The notes beneath the pieces were generated by a model. The model was given only the letters and a program-made list of their open reading frames with translations, did no database searches and was not told the DNA's origin. A stretch of DNA of 58,687 bases, from the NCBI GenBank assembly GCA_014925825.1, contig JACGCK010000253.1, forward strand, positions 1 to 58,687, written 5' to 3'. This DNA is from Pholiota molesta. Taxonomy: Eukaryota; Basidiomycota; Agaricomycetes; Agaricales; Strophariaceae. This document shows positions 10,985-22,699 of this stretch, in pieces. Numbering within the stretch: position 1 is the first letter of the stretch; every line of letters begins with the position of its first letter. The position numbers and the translations under genes were made by a program.

Positions 10985-13370
10985 ATGCCTGATGACTCTG
11001 GCGAATCCCTGTTTGCTGGGGAAGCGGGCTCACGACACGACTTAAACAGCCCGCCGAGTTTCACTCCAACTATACCTGCGCTGCAACCCAAGAAGAATAC
11101 CGTCCTCGTGTCGCACGGCAGACCTCCTTGGTGAATCATTCATGGTCTAATCCCTGGAGAAGAAGGTTTATTCACGACCAACTCATTATCGACCATTCAG
11201 GTACGCTGAAGACGGCCAGCGTATCTCTGATGCTTTTGTTATCGGCATAGCGGGTATGTCCTTTTTGTTTGCCTTGGAGAAACTTTTTTCGCAGGTGGAT
11301 CTGCCAGTGGAAAGGTTAACCATTAGATACTGCGTTTCGAGCAGTTTGTTGACGTGGCATCGTAGACACACGTCGCTCGACAGATTGTTCGCAAGCTTGG
11401 GTCAATACCCACAGTTATCATTCTATCTCAGGTGGCTCTTACTTTATTAGAGCTATTAGCCCATGCTAACGACTCTATCTATGTTTTATCGATGTTCAGG
11501 ATAGTTTTTACAAATACCATAACGAAGAGGAACTTGCTTTGGCACATGCAAATCTGCTTGACTTTGATCATCCTGATGCCATCGACATGCCAATGTTCGC
11601 ATCGGTACGCTGCTACGCTTTCTTCTTCGCTGATACACATAAGACTAAGCTGGCTTTTCTAGTGTTTGTCTGATCTCAAAGCTTGTAGACAATCAAATAT
11701 CCCAGTTTATTCATTCGCTCATCATCAAAGATTGGAAGAAACGAAATATTTATATGGGGCTACCATTATCATCGGTAAGTCATAAATATCTGTTAAGCAT
11801 ACCGCAACGTTCATTTTGTATGAAAAGCCGAAGGAATCATGGCCCTTACAGACCCTCGATTGCGAGCTTTATATGACCTCAAGGTCAGCTTTTATGTTCT
11901 TTCTTACCGAAGCTCTGTTCGAACTCCATGTTGTAAATAAAGGTGTTTGTTCAATGCGACTCTGATTTGATGCTTGCAAGACGAATCAAACGGGATGTGA
12001 AAGAGAGAGGGCGAGACGTAAACGGCATTCTTGACCAGTAAATTCTCCGTTCTTCAAGGTGTTAATGCGAAACCATCGATTAATCCGTCTTTATATAGGT
12101 ACCTGAGATATGTCAAGCCATCGTACGACAATTTTGTACGACCTTCATCTGCCTACGCTGATATTGTGAGTATTGAAAACGCAATGATAAAATTTCTATT
12201 TTGATTTCTCTTTTTCATATTTGAAAGATAGTTCCAGGATCGAATAACGATGTGGCTATTGATTTGATAAGCACACATATTCGAAAGCAACTACAAGAGC
12301 GATCCAACAAGTTGAGGCAGAAAATTGCCGTTCCTCATAAATATATTTCGTCGCCCTCTGGAACATCTACACCCGAAAGTATCCTTGAGGATCTTGACTT
12401 GACTATCCTTAAATCTACCCCCCAACTTGAGGTCAGACCTCCTTTTGGCTCTCATGATTCAAATTGACTCGGCACCTCAGGGCATTTATACAATTTTGCG
12501 GGACAGAACAACTAGCAGACAAGATTTTGTCTTCTTCACAGATCGCCTAGCAGCTTTATTAATGGAACATGCATTACAGCATTTGCCATTTATACCCAAA
12601 ACTGTCACTACTCCTGTTGGCGCGGAAGCTCATGGTAAAAAGCTGGATACTCAGGTATGCCTGTGTCTATCATATCTAATTATTGCTCATATGAGAGCGT
12701 CGTAGTATCTGTGCGGTGTTTCGATCTTGCGTTCGTACGTACCGATAATGTTTCTGGCCATCCTCCTCGCTCAACATCACTAGAGGTGGAGCTTTAGAAC
12801 GTGGCTTCCGGCGGGTTATCAACGACGTGCCTATTGGTTCGTTGCTTATACAGTCTGAAAACAAATCAGGCGAAGCAATGCTTCTGCATAATATGCTTCC
12901 TTTCTATGTTCGCCTTCGTCATCTGGCAGAACAAGCCTACGTTTTTTTGCTTGATGCGCAGGTACGAATATTTTTGAATGAGCTCTCTACGTAATCGCCC
13001 TAATTTCTCTTATTCTAGATTGGTACAGCAGCAGCAGCCTTCATGGCCATTCGTATCCTTCTTGATCATGGTGTTAAAGAAGATCACATTATCTTCGTGA
13101 CTTTCCTCGTTGCTCGAGAAGGCGGTATCTCGGTACTCAAGCGAGCTTTTCCTGGCGTCAAAATTGTGTGCGGTGCCGTGGATGATGAAATGCAAGAAGG
13201 ATGGTTAGAAGGATACAAAGGAGAGGGTAACCCCGAAGGCAAGGGTCGGAAGGTATGGGTTATGAAACCAGGAATGGGTCAGATAGGTACGTACCATATG
13301 CCTCGTCTCAACTATATTGGCGAGTAAACTCATCGTCTTATCTCATCCAGGCGACAGATATTACCTATGA
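10985..13370 (+). CDS. URK1: Uridine/cytidine kinase with C-terminal UPRTase-like domain
   Basis: Phosphorylates uridine and cytidine to UMP and CMP in the cytosolic pyrimidine salvage pathway. Starts MPDDSGESLFAGEAG. The kinase domain opens FVIGIAGGSASGKT, whose P-loop is split by two introns (about 11252-11293 and 11315-11370). It continues VIILSQDSFYKYHNEEELA, FDHPDAIDMPMF, AEGIMALTDPRLRALYDLKV, RRIKRDVKERGRDVNGILDQ and YLRYVKPSYDNFVRPS. The second half is phosphoribosyltransferase-like: YLCGVSILRSGGALERGFRR, GSLLIQSENKSGEAMLLHN, LLDAQIGTAAAAFMAIRILL, GISVLKRAFPGVKIVCGAVD, ending GDRYYL. About a dozen short canonical introns and no frame disruption. The PRPP loop is degenerate, so the second domain is probably not a working UPRTase. 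Confidence 0.95.
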
Positions 13371-13456
13371 TTTTCTTTTGTCATGGGTTCATCGGTTATT
13401 TTATTGTCTGGGTATTTTTGTTGCAATCTAATTTCTATACAACATAACCTTCGAGA

Positions 13457-13729
13457 CTACACTATCTCTTCTCCAAAGATGCATTCATGACCCGCACGAA
13501 AAGGCTCCTCTACACCCATGTCAGGTTGCCTGAGTATATTGGATGGAATTTCACCAGCATTGTTTTGCCGAACCTCAAGTAGTTGCATAATCAATTGTTT
13601 TTCTTTCTCTGGTGTGTACATATATTCATCTAACCTTTTCTGTCGCAGTATTGATATTCTTGCAAAGAAACGCACCTTTGCTCAAGTGACTGCCAGCACG
13701 CTATCAATGCGCAGCGTGTCTTGTTGCAT
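13457..13729 (-). CDS. Small conserved-looking frame, function unknown (uncertain)
   Basis: Minus-strand frame between the 3' end of URK1 and the esterase. From an ATG at 13729 it reads MQQDTLRIDSVLAVT, meets an in-frame TGA (13684-13682), then continues in the same frame for 72 residues: VRFFARISILRQKRLDEYMY, TPEKEKQLIMQLLEVRQNN, AGEIPSNILRQPDMGVEEPF, and FGEEIV-stop. The helical, charged composition looks protein-like rather than random, and the size would suit a small mitochondrial or assembly protein, but I recognise no family. It may be a broken gene, or the true 5' exon may lie elsewhere. Confidence 0.35.
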
Positions 13730-13846
13730 GCTACCACTCTATAGCGGCCCGGTGAATGCTTCTTCGACTCCCAGCTGCTACATACAGGATGGTTAAAAAC
13801 CGACGTGGACCCTCGAATCCTGTAGGACTTTCAAACTTGACCCAAT

Positions 13847-14957
13847 ATGCGTTCCTTTGAGGCTTTCGTGTTCATCGTTGTGTCCACCGTGTGCTCAGTT
13901 TTGGCGGTCCCAAGCACTACCCGCCCAACGTCTTTCGTTCTCATTGGAGACAGTACCACTGCCAATGGGTAAGTCATATGCGACACTTGATATATCACCT
14001 AATAGACTTGCTCTATTAGAACAATACCAGATAGTGGTGGTTGGGGAAACGGGTTCTGTGGGTCTTCCATTACGGGAAACATTGCTTCTTTGATTGCAGG
14101 AACACCTTGCATCAATACGGCTCATGATGGAGCCACAACTGGGACTTTTGTCGCTGATGGGTGAGTTCATGATAAGCAAAATTTTCTACATGAGATTGTA
14201 TTAACAATTGGGAAATAGATTTTTCAATATCTCTCTCGCAGCTGTCGCATCGGAAGTTGCAAAGGGTCGAAGAACTTTGGTCACTATTCAGTTTGGACAC
14301 AATGACATGAAAATCGCTCCACCAGCCTCAATGGGAACGAATCTAACGACCATGATTGAGGAAATTCGAGGAATTGGAGGAGAACCAGTGCTCGTGACTA
14401 GCCTTACAAGGCGGACATTTTTGCGAACGGCACCATTCAAGATGCACTCGGTCCTTGGGCTAATGGTAATCACGAACATCGGTCGTGCTTTATAACACTA
14501 CGGCTCACAAATCGCACTTGTACAGAGACAATTTTGATTTCCGAACAACAGAAGACTCATCTCCTTGACCTACATGCATCATCTATAAATATGTGAGGCG
14601 ACATCTTTCTCCTGAATTAATTGTGACACCCATGCATTCGATTCAGGTGGAGGCCATTGGCCCAGACGCAGCACATGTTTTGAACAGACTTCCTGATATA
14701 ACACACGTGAGGCTATTTGAACGCGCAATTAAGTAGTAACTTAGCTCTTTGTTCTAGATCTAAACGTCAATGGAACAACCGTATTTGGGAGGTATGAGTT
14801 CTGGCTACACAGTCCTGCAATTCGAACCTCGACTAATTATATTCTCATCCTCAGGATGGTAGCAGATCTAATGTCTAGAAGCTTCCCGCTCGAGCTCCCT
14901 ATCATACCCAATCCTCCACTATCGTTTAACATAAGTCATGGGATTCCGTCTTTCTGA
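13847..14957 (+). CDS. Secreted SGNH hydrolase, CE12-like (rhamnogalacturonan acetylesterase family)
   Basis: Esterase removing acetyl groups from pectic polysaccharide, by family. Starts with a signal peptide (AFVFIVVSTVCSVLA). SGNH blocks: FVLIGDSTTANG (block I, nucleophile Ser), SGGWGNGFC (block II), TIQFGHNDMK (block III, Asn) and THDLNVNGTTVFG (block V, catalytic Asp/His), ending PPLSFNISHGIPSF. Introns at about 13971-14020, 14161-14217, 14466-14524 and 14594-14646, with further ones near 14710-14758 and 14793-14855. Three one-base losses are needed: near 14421 (a T run before GCGAACGG), 14585 and 14706. About 250 residues, normal for CE12. Could also be an uncharacterised GDSL esterase. 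Confidence 0.85.
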
Positions 14958-15081
14958 TTAAAGTCGTGATTGCGTATTCGGCATCAAAGTAGCATTGTAT
15001 AACAGCGACGGAGGGTATGAAAACAGATTACATACATGAGGCTCGAAAATGGTATAACATTGTAGTAGTGATTATTCAAAG

Positions 15082-17445
15082 TTATAGTCGGACATCCTTT
15101 GGCATCTTGCGGAGGGCCTGTCGTACACCGAGATCACCCAGAACATCCTCAGCTATGACAGAGAGGGATGAATATAATCCCAGCATGTATTAAAAATCAG
15201 CTTACCTCCACCAAGGACACTATTTATTGCAAAGCGAAATGATTCGTGTTAGCATAAGAAAGAAAGAGAAAAAAGAGACAATAACTTACGCATCGAAGGG
15301 AACAGTACGGTGATAATGTTCGATAAATCGGCCCATGCCTAAAAACGAAAGGGGGTACATATCAGTCAACCCCCTACTGTAGATCATTTGCGCACCAGTC
15401 TTTGTGATTCCACGTCCGCCAAATATCTGCAATACCGATTAAAAATTGTCAGCAAATAACGAGCAGAGACATACTTGAACGGCATCGCGAGCGGTTTCTT
15501 GAGCGGTTTCAGTGGCATATTTTTTGAGGAGAGCGATAGGACTAATTGAAGAGAATGAACAAGAGTGAAAGAAAAGTAGGCCATTTGAAAACTTACCCCG
15601 CGAGATATTCAGCTTGTTCTTTGTACTTCATGTGGGTCATTTGATAAGTGACGCTCTCAAGCCAGTTTTGCGCGCTCTCAACACGAGATATCATTGCTGC
15701 GAGTTTCGACCGGATAACAGCCTGGGAGTGAAGGGGCTTCCCGAAGACTTTGCGCTGGTTAACCCATCTTTATAAAAGATTTACAATTAGATGTGTCACT
15801 GTTTGAAGAGATGATATATCATTTTACTTCAAACATTCTTCAACAATCATCCTTTGAGCGCTGACACTAGCGGTTGTCATTCCCCATCTGCAGAACATAT
15901 GAGAATCAGTATTCGCTTCAAGAAAAGCAGTACTGACCTCTCGTGATTGAAGTTGCTAAGGATGACTTGTAGACCCTTGTTCTCCTGGCCGAGCAAATTC
16001 TCATCGGGCACAAAGACGTCATCGAAGGTGATGTATGCGGTGCCAGCAGTTGGGGAATAAGGAGTCTTGATCGATTTCGTCTCAACGCCAGGGCCTCGTT
16101 CTACCACAAGTACGGTGAGCCCTCCCTGATCACTTCGGCAGCCAACAGTGAAGTAGTCCGCGAAGGTTCCATTGGTGATCCATTTCTAAAAGTTCGTCTC
16201 ATTAATTAGAAAATTTCACCAATGGTATCAATACCAAAAACCTTCCTATCAAAGAGGTCAGCTTCGTGTTAACCATAACAAAAGACCCGCCGACAATGAC
16301 GTACGTCCCGGTAACCCTATAGCCACCTTCAACCTCTTAGCATGGCACCGAAGGCCAGCGACATCACTGCCAGCGAACGCTTCTGTAATGGCTAATGCGC
16401 AAAGTTTCTTTCCGGCGAAGACTTCCTCGATTATCTTGTCCCGCAGAGCAGGCTTACCGAAGTTGATGATTGGTGGAAGGCCTATAATTAGAACAGTTTT
16501 AGTTTAGTAGCAGCAACAGCAATGATGAAGAACCTACCGATGTAAGTTCCTCCACCTAAACCATCGTTGTATCCACGAGCATGGGCGCGCGACATTTCTT
16601 GTCCCATGATGAGTTCATGGAAGTAGTCGAACTAGTGTTCGTGTTACTCGCGTTAGAACCGATTTACGTCGTTCGTAGGATAGACCGTATGAATGGCTTA
16701 CCTCCTCGGGTTTGACGAGACCACCCATAAGCGTTCGGCCTTTCAAGTGAGGACCAGGACCGAGGCGCATAGCAATAATGCCCATCTTGGCCATCTCATT
16801 GAACACACTCTGAGAAGGCCTCTTTCCATCTTCCTCGCGAGCTTGACCATCGGGAACGATGATGTCCTCGACGAATTTACGGTATGCAAGTTGGAATTTG
16901 AGGTGGTTCTACGTAGAACATGTTGGTGACAAGTCTCTCACCATTTGGAAAACGAAGTTAGGTTACACACCTCCGAGTAGTACGGGCTGTAATAACCCGG
17001 AGTGAGCCAGGTGGCCTCCGCATATGGATGGTGCTCAGTTCTCCGGGTAGGCGAGGGTGGATTTGTTCAACTCGACCAGCAATAGTGCCGATTTGAAGGC
17101 GCTTGTATTGCGGCCGTTGGATGACTTCATAGCGATGGAGGCTGAAGAAAGCTTCAGTTCCATCCTTGCCAGCTAGATTCGGAACAGTGTATTCAAGTTG
17201 AGCAATGGTGAGTTATTTGATAATTTACGATGAATGCTCACCGATTTCTTCGTCCAGAAGTACCGAAAGACCGCCAGGGTGCATCCCAGAAAACTTGGAG
17301 AGATCATAGACCTTGGAATCAATGACGACCCACTATGAAGATTCGATCATGAGCTTGGGCGCCTAAAAGCTAGCATCGTACTTACGAGGTCACCCTCCTT
17401 GTTGTGCTTGCCGACTTCTTCAATAGTGAACTGTTTCTGGCTCAT
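15082..17445 (-). CDS. ACAD-1: cytochrome b5-acyl-CoA dehydrogenase fusion (alpha type)
   Basis: FAD enzyme that introduces the alpha-beta double bond into acyl-CoA, fused to a heme-binding b5 domain that may carry the electrons. N-terminal b5 (about residues 5-85): FTIEEVGKHNKEGDLWVVID, SGMHPGGLSVLLDEEI and FFSLHRYEVI, with both heme-ligand His present. ACAD domain: MGIIAMRLGPGPHLKGRTLM, ALAITEAFAGSDVAGLRCHA, KKWITNGTFADYF, VERGPGVETKSIKTPYS, LSNFNHER, QIFGGRGI, EDVLGDLGVRQALRKMPKDV, ending RL. Many short introns, including one 4-base microexon at 16242-16245. Two one-base losses (about 16335 and 17026). No PTS1 tripeptide at the C-terminus. Closest paralogue in the window is ACAD-3. Confidence 0.93.
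16242..16245 (-). other. 4-base microexon (GAAG) of ACAD-1
   Basis: Flanked by a 59-base intron (16304-16246, GTACGT...GATAG) and a 56-base intron (16241-16186, GTTTTT...TTTTAG). Splicing AC + GAAG + AAATGG gives Thr-Lys-Lys-Trp, the conserved T-K-K-W-I-T-N-G motif. Skipping it breaks the frame. Confidence 0.75.
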
Positions 17446-18153
17446 GATTGCTGGAAATATGATGTAGATGAGGGAGCAGGAGAGTAGTCGCGTTTAAGGT
17501 GCACTGCGTTATTATAGCGAAGCTTGCATTGGGTCCAGAGGCGCCGTAGATCCGGGTAACACTGGCAGCAAGCATGTATATACATGTTCATTTCACGGCA
17601 GTTTCACGGTATTCACATGCCATCGACGGTCGACTTCCGGTTTTGTCAACATGTGTTTGACTCGTTGAGGTTTCTACGTAAGTCCTCCATTCTGAATCTA
17701 TGGGCTCTTGGTATCGGGTTGAAGCATGAGCACACAAAGGCAAATACAGTTGAATTCAATAGTAAATCCCCAAATTTCAGACCCAAGTTAGTTATGGGGT
17801 GCACCCGGTTCCTAAAATCTGGTCTGGTAACCCCAGGGAAGGAAACAAGTAATCCATTCGAACAATTTCGATGCCATTGATTCTTCAACCAATCCGGTAG
17901 AGACTTCCATATTGGAAGTCGGGCTGGCGTTCTAGCTATTGGTATCCATAGGCTGCGAGAATTTGGCAGATATCATGTTCTATAAAAGAGAAATACTGAC
18001 AACTTGAATTTATCGAGGTCATTTTGAGGTCATTGCAAGTCCATCTAGATTTTCAAAGGGAAGTCGACAGGCCGGGGTTATATATAGCTTCGATTTGGCG
18101 TCAACAGGTTCGTCAGAAATGCGAGACTGATGGAAAAAAGACTTATTTAATTT
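17446..18153. other. Intergenic: ACAD-1 promoter and GH79 3' region
   Basis: About 710 bases between two minus-strand genes. No further gene was recognised. Short frames here have no protein character. Confidence 0.5.
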
Positions 18154-20361
18154 TCACAGGAAAACCAACACCGCCTCGGACGCCTGTAAAGAAATTATAC
18201 CACTGGTCTGCTTCTCCTCAACCAACTTTCCTTCAGCCAAACCCGAAGCAAAAGTTTGCCCAGCCCAAGTGGTTAGGTTTCCCGTGGTTATATCAGCGCC
18301 AGGTGCCTGTAGTCTCCTAAGCCTGACAGGGCGATTCTTGTCTTGTCGGAAGGCCGAAATATCAAATTGCACTGTGGGTCTTGGAGTAGGATTTGTCTGA
18401 TTGAATATCTCCATGTTCAATAACGCAAGCTTCGAAGGAAAGAAATGCGAAGAGGGCTGAGCACCGTCCCAAAATCCATATGCGACAAGCTGGCCTGCAG
18501 ACTCGTCTCCTAAGGCAGTAGTGATGCTTGATCCGTTCGCTTGCCTTCCTGGGTACAAGTTCGATATACGTAGGTTCTTTGACTGACCAAGAGTCTCTGC
18601 AATGAACAAATAGGTGGCGTAGGAGGGCATCACTTGGATAGGCCCATTTTGGCTTTGAACAGGATACCACATGTCGTAGAAGCTTAGACCTAGAAAGATG
18701 GTTTTCAATGTTAAGTGGCGAAGTCTGCACATATTGGTAAAGATCTCACCTCCATGGTTCAGTTGCGTGCTGCTCTGGAGAGCAAGAGGGCCACCTTGAT
18801 GAAGGTATAGTCTATGAGGACAGTCAAACTTCGAAGCATGACGCTAAAACGGGTCATTTACCTTGACACGTTGATAGAAGCTGCATACAACGTCGTATCA
18901 AGCTAAGAGGATAAATAGTAATATATGAGATAGGGATGAGGTTGACAATGAGAATAGATTTACCAGCCAAAGCGCTTGACCGAAAGTATCACTAACACCA
19001 TTCTTACCCGAGCAAGATACGGAGTTATACTCCCCTATAAATGATACCTGTATCAATATTGCGGTAATTCTGGACAGTGTGAAGCCCGCACCTATAACGA
19101 AGGAATCATCTCCAAGTTGTTGCCTGATAGATTTTATGCGCGGCTGCCAGAGGTCAAGATACCTGACAAGATCATGATTACTAATTAGTAGAGTTTGAGA
19201 TGCTTCATAAACACTAACGTACTCTGTTAAACGCGTGTGGTTGACCTGGTATTGCTCTTGCTTAGAGGTTTAAACCGCTGGGTATATAGTAATTAGCTTA
19301 CCAAGTTAGGTAGCGTTGCGACAGCAGTTCTAACTGGATCGCAGACCTGCAGTCGTGTGAGCAATTGATAAGGAGTTTTTTTGATATTGAAAACGGACAA
19401 CTTACACTATATTGGTAGGTATGTTCACTGCACGAATTCACTACGTGGTCCTTGTTTGCGCCTGCTGCAAGAGCGCTGACACAATCAAGCGCTGAAGCTG
19501 CCCCAGGAGTATCGTACGGCCAGACAGGATCTTCAACCGTGGCACCTACTCGAAACTCTGGTTTTTTGAATCCCAACGCATCAGAAATATTTTTAGCCCA
19601 GGTCTGCAGGTGCCAAAATCGAAGTAAGCAAAAGATGAAGCAATGAAGATTGTAATTCATACCGCCCAGATATCCACATAGCTTTGAGGGGTAAAAGAAA
19701 GGTAGTGGTCAGGTTCATTACCAACTGAAAAGTTTAGTTATGAGTACGTTAGTTCTCCTCCGACGATGATCTCAACATACTCTCAAACGCAGTTAATTGG
19801 CCAGGAGCAAGACCTTCCACCGTGGCCTTAGCCATGCTAAGGGCTCCTTCGTAATCCAAGTTTTCCAAGTCCTATGCTTTTTATTTGAGTCCCGAGTGCA
19901 GGAAGTATCAAAAGACAAGACTGTTGACGAACCAAATTCATGGTGATTTTGGTGCCTGTTGGCAGAAGACCCACAGACCTCCAAAATGCAGGTCCGAGTG
20001 TGGTATTGTGCAACGCGCCAGTGCTGTCAATGAAATTGGATAATGCAACTTGCTGAGAGGCATTCCAATGCGTCGAATCTGCGGTTATACCGCCAATTCT
20101 AATTTCTGGGGGTACACTGGTGCGGGCTTTCAAATTCTGCAGGAGGTTGAGAGAAAGTGTGTTCGGAGAGGTCTCATTGCCAAAGAACTCCTCAAAGAAC
20201 GCCGTTTCAATGCTGAAGCTTCCCAGAGCCGGGTTGAGTGGCGGAGAAGCATCAGGCGGAAGAGATGGTGGTCCTTTGAGCTTGATAAAAGACAAGGTTG
20301 CAGAAGCGAGAGTGAGGTGAACGGCAAATGTATACCACAAAATAGCGGTAGAGCGAGTCAT
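18154..20361 (-). CDS. Glycoside hydrolase family 79 beta-glucuronidase (heparanase-like), secreted
   Basis: Retaining glycosidase releasing (4-O-methyl-)glucuronic acid, for example from arabinogalactan side chains. Signal peptide AILWYTFAVHLTLASA. TIM-barrel segments include EIRIGGITADSTHWN and PAFWRSVGLLPTGTKITMNL, followed by AFEIGNEPDHYLSFTPQSYV (NEP, acid/base Glu), AKNISDALGFKKPEFRVGAT and VIGEYNSVSCSGKNGVSDTF (nucleophile Glu). The C-terminal beta domain has LYLHQGGPLALQSSTQLNHG, SFYDMWYPVQSQNGP and ends EAVLVFL. About ten short introns. One exon junction near 19200 has a phase I could not settle, and it may hide another one-base error. Head-to-head with the racemase (640 bases). Confidence 0.92.
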
Positions 20362-21001
20362 CCTTATTTAAAGGTCCAGAAGTCTGCGAAGGTATTTATT
20401 TTATTTTGCAGCCATCTTTTAGGGCCATTAAATACTGTTGGCGTGTTTGGAGCATGGTCACTATGTCAATCTGGCGGACCGCGTAATTTTGAAATCATGC
20501 AGAAGAACCATGTGTTAGATAGAAAGAAGATGGTGAAGGATTCCAAAATGTAAGTAGAAGCCAGCTGATTAGAGGGACAGTCCCTGACTTGCGGCAGTGC
20601 ACGGTCACTTTGCGGACCGGCCAAATCTCGAACCTGACGCCAGTTCCTCCGAACGTTCAACACTGGAGCGCGCTCTGGAGAACACTCCTCTCATCCACAT
20701 CCCCTAATAGCAATTAACGAAGGTTTATCGTTATCTGAAACCCCTTCAAAGTAGCTTTCAAGATTGACGCATTTACTAATTTCCTTTCCGAATTTCCCTG
20801 CTTGGTCTGAACGCCAGACGTCAATGATCTACGGAAGCCGTGTCTCCTGAACGCTCTGAATCTGATGAAATTGCTCACAGGTCATGCGTCCACTAAGGTG
20901 CTCAAATAGAACCCAACATTTGACCTAGACTTGAGATAACAACTCTTGACCAAAAATCATGTACCAGAGGACATACTAGTATTGTTCCACCGCCCACCTC
21001 A
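20362..21001. promoter_or_regulatory. Bidirectional promoter between GH79 and the racemase
   Basis: Both genes start from this 640-base region. It contains two copies of CGGACCG (20475-20481 and 20613-20619), inverted CGG triplets of the kind bound by Zn2Cys6 regulators. Function is inferred. Confidence 0.5.
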
Positions 21002-22600
21002 ATGGCACTCGCGGGATTGAAGGTCATCGAGGTTTGTCTACTCCCGCTCTCCATGAACATTGCTGGAAATTTACGTGTGTCTGCAGTTCGCTGGTCTCGC
21101 GCCAGGTCCTTTTGCCGGTCTGATACTGGCAGACAATGGAGCCTCCGTGACCCGCATCGACCGTCCTGCCTCCACTTCAAATGATGTTCTTTCCCGGGGC
21201 AAGAGCTCCATCATCATCGATTCCAAGCTACCTAGTGGTCGGAACTTGTTGGAAGAGATGATTTCCTCTGCAGACGTACTCATTGACCCCTTCAGACCAG
21301 GAGTGTTAGAACGGTTGGGTCTCGGCCCAGAGCTATTTCTGGGAGATGGTAAGAAGAAGGGCTTGAATGAGAAACTGATATATGCAAGGATTGTCGGGTG
21401 AATATACTTTCCATATCACAAAGAAGTTCGCAGAACTAATTAATTCTCCATTAGGTTTCCAAGAACAGGTTTGCATACTCTTTGCCTGCTTTCTATTCAC
21501 TAACTTGAAACTGGTCAGGTCCGCAAAAGGATATGGCTGGTACGCTTTCATTTTAATCGACATATCATGCGCGCCTAAGTATGGGACTTATATCTAAGGA
21601 CATGATATAAATTATCTTGCTCTGAGTGGTGTGCTTGCAGTGAGTGGCATCTGTCTGCATATGCGCATTCAACATATGTATCTGATATGTATATTTAACA
21701 TAGATGTTTCCTGGAGCCGGTAAACCGACATTTCCTCTCAACATCGTCGCGGATTTTGGTGGAGGCGGACTTATGTGTGCGATGGGGATATTGCTTGCAT
21801 TGATTGAGAGGGGGATAACTGGTCGAGGCCAAATTGTTAACGTTGACATGGTAAGCATCAAACTTATAGCCCCACCTTCAATGCTTCAATTTATTTGAAG
21901 GTATCGGGGACGCGCTATCTCTCTTCCTTCCCACTCATTCAAAGACACCTTGGACATGCATATATAGGCGGCGAACGAGGAACCAACCTTCTGGACGGAG
22001 GTTCTCCGTTCTACGAGACATATACTTGCCAAGATGGGGGTTGGATGTCGGTTGGCTGTTTAGAACCTCAATTCTTTAAGGTTTTCATCGAACTCTTCGT
22101 CAAGGCCTTGCCAAATGACTTTGATCCCTTCGATGGGTGGCATCCCGATCCCTCGACTCAATCTCAGAGGGACGAATGGCATAAACTAGCGCAATACTTA
22201 ACTAAAGGTTTTCTCACCCGTCCACGAGACTTCTGGGCAGGTATATATCAAGGTAAGATGTCCCTTTATTTCCTTGCAGTTTTCGACCTTCGAGATATGG
22301 AAGAGAATCTCACGCATTCATTATGTTGAATGTATTATAGGCACGGATGCATGCGCTGTGCCAGTGCTCACACCGCAGGAAGCCGCAAAGCGTTCAAGTC
22401 ACATACCCATGCCCCATCCCCAGCTGTCGGAGCAAGCCAATCTGATCAAATCTTCCTCCGACTCGGAGGATCTCATTACAATACCAGGAACCCACACTAA
22501 GGAAGTGTTGCGTGCATATGGGATCGGTGATGCACGCGCACAATGGCTCGAGGAAGAGGGCGTGTTCGGGAAGTCTTCGTGGCCTAGCTCGAAACTATAG
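21002..22600 (+). CDS. Alpha-methylacyl-CoA racemase (CoA-transferase family III)
   Basis: Interconverts 2R- and 2S-methylacyl-CoA so that branched acyl chains can enter beta-oxidation. Probably peroxisomal or mitochondrial. Starts [10 protein letters not shown]; an intron splits [20 protein letters not shown] from it. Then [121 protein letters not shown] and [15 protein letters not shown], as in AMACR (CaiB/BaiF fold). The HDINY block holds the family's catalytic Asp. Frame intact, short canonical introns, about 375 residues. No PTS1 at the C-terminus (SSKL is close to but not a consensus SKL context; it does end in S-K-L, so peroxisomal import is plausible). Its neighbour ACAD-2 starts 286 bases downstream. 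Confidence 0.93.
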
Positions 22601-22679
22601 AGACTATACACATAGTAAATTGTTGTGCTTTATCCCTTCAATAATTTATTTCGATTCTCGTGAACGTTGGAAGCAGAGC

Positions 22680-22699
22680 CGGAGATGAGAGAATCCGGG
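22680..22699. promoter_or_regulatory. Palindromic CCGGA-N10-TCCGG site upstream of ACAD-2
   Basis: CCGGA, a 10-base spacer, then TCCGG, about 187 bases before the ACAD-2 ATG. Equivalent to inverted CGG triplets 12 apart, a Zn2Cys6-type operator layout. The same framework precedes ACAD-4 at 44507-44526. Confidence 0.6.

Noticed and set aside
15082..15092. Peroxisomal PTS1 signal at the end of ACAD-1 (and of the other ACADs)
   Set aside because: The C-termini end V-R-L, V-K-L, V-R-L and V-R-M, which do not match the SKL-type consensus.
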